The notes under the pieces are model-generated. The model had not been told where the DNA came from and made no database searches. It saw only the letters and a program-made list of their open reading frames with translations. 64,000 bases of DNA from SB11 sp943370295 (GTDB lineage Bacteria > Bacteroidota > Bacteroidia > UBA8524), in assembly GCA_943370295.1 (NCBI GenBank), contig CALRQL020000003.1, positions 1 through 64,000 of the forward strand, given 5' to 3'. Of the stretch, positions 63,401-64,000 are shown piece after piece (within the stretch, counting starts at the first letter, position 1; each line of letters starts with the position of its first letter). The translations under genes were made by a program, and so were the position numbers.

Positions 63401-64000
63401 AGCCATCGTGAGTAGAATGCAACACATACCGCCTTTGATTCACAATGGTATTTGTGCTCATATTATATACCATTGCAAAGGCATCATAGCGGTCCGGAGC
63501 CAGATCAAGCCACGCTCCGCCAATAACCCATTCATTAGTAGAAAGCTGTGCAAAATCATAAAACCCAAATGGATTGTTATTACCCGCTGGCGAAAAATCA
63601 AAATACCCGTAATCACTGACACTACCTGCGGCAGAATTTATTTGTATTATATATGCCTCATCAAAGTTTGCACCTGACAAGGTGTTTGCAATCAAATAGT
63701 AATCATTGTTCGTACCCAATGCTATTTTAACCCCTCTTATAGTCTGTCCGATTGCCAAATCAGTATAGTCCCAATAATTAAGATAGGTTCCTGTTAATGG
63801 GTTTATCTTGATAATAACGAATCGGTTACTTGTCATATCATTTGCCAGTACTACAAGGTTGCCGTTTGCATCATTTATGCACGAGACGGCTTGTTCGTTC
63901 TGGGTTGATCTTCCAATAGTGCGGCGCCACAAAACACCACCCGTGCTTGTGTAACGGGTTATTAAAATATCTCCTAAACCCGTTGATATGGAGTTAATAA
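60495..64000 (-). CDS. T9SS-secreted beta-helix protein, N-terminus outside window
   Basis: The frame is open to the window edge (no stop between 63932 and 64000), so at least 1168 residues are present and the start is missing. The visible N-terminal part (residues to about 370) is propeller-like with repeats such as DILITRYTSTGG, FLTCFDPNGNYQWSKYP. Residues about 380-850 are a right-handed beta-helix (VNNCVFKNANFALNIITFSN, ISQNEFIYAKSAG). A helical stretch (900-1040) and a type A sorting domain follow (TIYPNPVMDKDITIEY to KTEKLIVSK). It is probably a surface adhesin or glycan-binding protein. The TTG at 63932 is only an internal codon and not the start. Confidence 0.8.
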   Translation of the reverse strand, partial: INSISTGLGDILITRYTSTGGVLWRRTIGRSTQNEQAVSCINDANGNLVVLANDMTSNRFVIIKINPLTGTYLNYWDYTDLAIGQTIRGVKIALGTNNDYYLIANTLSGANFDEAYIIQINSAAGSVSDYGYFDFSPAGNNNPFGFYDFAQLSTNEWVIGGAWLDLAPDRYDAFAMVYNMSTNTIVNQRRYVLHSTHDGFDRLVVDHARQRIYFGAHTDNLTQIDVGVMCTNYSLTFQWFRLIPTSLSGESERLSSMIYDLGQDRILLGGFNTFSNQYGFLTCFDPNGNYQWSKYPAGVGVSNTTLNPFRMALQSGKILYTSNYNNAGNNDIFWGVERYDATPSGCFASKVYTPTSPVYSPVAISFTTTTSTLTQTSYTPGDLETTIPEQTVCNNCKVPEIGFVKLDNATISQSTFWGMQNTGIKYYITGTLTVNSGVTLDITNIDVVLDEGAEIVLLGSAVLRANNSVFRPCDPTRTWRGIRFHDNSSGVVNNCVFKNANFALNIITFSNNIKITNNQFSNCLVSIRHAAYANSSGSITENKFFVDNSPLPFPETNGAYGGTTNYSGVQVFEGANELIISQNEFIYAKSAGQSKRVYGIYLYNADATITENTFTNCYRSVDLSEPQTVRVENNEIEITRENINNEYQIIVSMAQSGSPLTIANNRINNFNPVTDPLILQAAIYAAHSGYFEVHDNLINGFKTGIQLYNVGYSKLYSNNIIGSSVYGIHAENCQNVSVRCNEIDMKYNKAGNSMSTGIRYYQTTGVNTNLDIRGNCIFNCYDAIVLTLNSSTLTQIPEIKNNYLYNYYDGGILNYGFTGSIGTGVTPASAGRNVFVSNNYNGYFGAIDIYSDTYINESGNYNDRLIGNLVTRIGNINLSHSTASCGHFFLANSNVRSELEDKCDYIATTSSTLLNYDWEFTSSLISPDGVKDVLETENNYNRLLIWATAAKTLAENEGESVKLKTIVSTQEKDEDVKMLFAAYCSIQEGRKKEAEAMLNQLQIMDDELLIVKDKMLLLTEAIGQTQPFSETTIQTMMPYINQYEYFSSELRRGFAPMGENDNTFAPLRPFSSPSQSERKMVVSEVLLTIYPNPVMDKDITIEYSTPNNSNSTLTVKDILGKQVGIVDVAFSAGSITLSTEKLQNGIYFISIECEQGVLKTEKLIVSK

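Noticed and set aside
63930..63932. TTG at 63932 as the start of the last gene
   Set aside because: The frame stays open to the window end and the upstream residues (DILITRYTSTGG) fit the propeller repeats, so the gene is truncated by the window.

Overview
The window looks like a chromosomal segment of a Bacteroidota bacterium (Sphingobacteriales/Chitinophagales-like; genus not determinable here). Evidence: three very large exported proteins, two of them with the Por/type IX secretion (T9SS) C-terminal sorting domain in plain view and the third ending the same way; many Bacteroidota-type lipoproteins (two DUF4382 proteins, a kelch-like one, a globin lipoprotein); and several good matches to the Bacteroidota promoter (TTG/TTTG, about 19 nt, TAnnTTTG). 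I see no tRNA, rRNA, CRISPR array, prophage or IS element.

Layout. 1-2.8 kb: end of an arginine operon (argB C-terminus, argE, argH) with its terminator. 2.8-6.2 kb: divergent katG/oxyR peroxide-defence pair; KatG carries a signal peptide. 6.2-13 kb: a patchwork of small genes (coiled-coil membrane protein, Tat-type pirin, Mrr-type restriction endonuclease, YdeI/OmdA, DUF1801, MDR oxidoreductase, DUF6157, GyrI-like). The mrr gene is bracketed by a ~145-bp imperfect direct repeat of the pirin 5' region. 13-18.3 kb: minus-strand operon of VTT/TVP38 membrane protein, Omp85-type barrel, a 682-aa protein of unknown family and a kelch-like lipoprotein. 18.5-25 kb: signalling island with DUF4382 lipoprotein, stand-alone receiver, hybrid histidine kinase with HPt, sigma-54 response regulator, small barrel-like outer-membrane protein and a second DUF4382 lipoprotein. 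Both DUF4382 transcription units are preceded by the same two-part 36-bp element, and the second has a -24/-12 promoter. 25-28.6 kb: TraB/GumN protein with a long C-terminal extension. 28.8-30.6 kb: NO/heme operon of Rrf2 regulator (three Fe-S-type cysteines), group III truncated haemoglobin and tryptophan 2,3-dioxygenase, behind a perfect 32-bp inverted repeat overlapping the promoter. 30.7-36.7 kb: 1989-aa T9SS protein. 36.8-37.1 kb: gene-free stretch with helices and a possible loop-loop interaction (candidate structured RNA). 37.4-39.6 kb: TPR hybrid kinase. 39.7-40.8 kb: group I globin lipoprotein with a membrane-anchored HMA-like protein. 40.9-45.5 kb: small orphan protein and a 1346-aa T9SS protein with three repeated CBM-like modules. 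45.9-60.4 kb: five co-directional genes for a large set of proteins that mostly lack signal peptides (110, 139, 1164, 514 and 2847 aa), the strongest candidate here for an undescribed system. 60.5-64 kb: a T9SS/beta-helix protein running off the window end.

The coherent functional units are arginine synthesis, peroxide defence, NO/heme handling, the two-component/sigma-54 circuit with its likely lipoprotein targets, and the 45.9-60.4 kb giant-protein cluster. Everything is read by eye; family names for the unknown proteins need profile searches.
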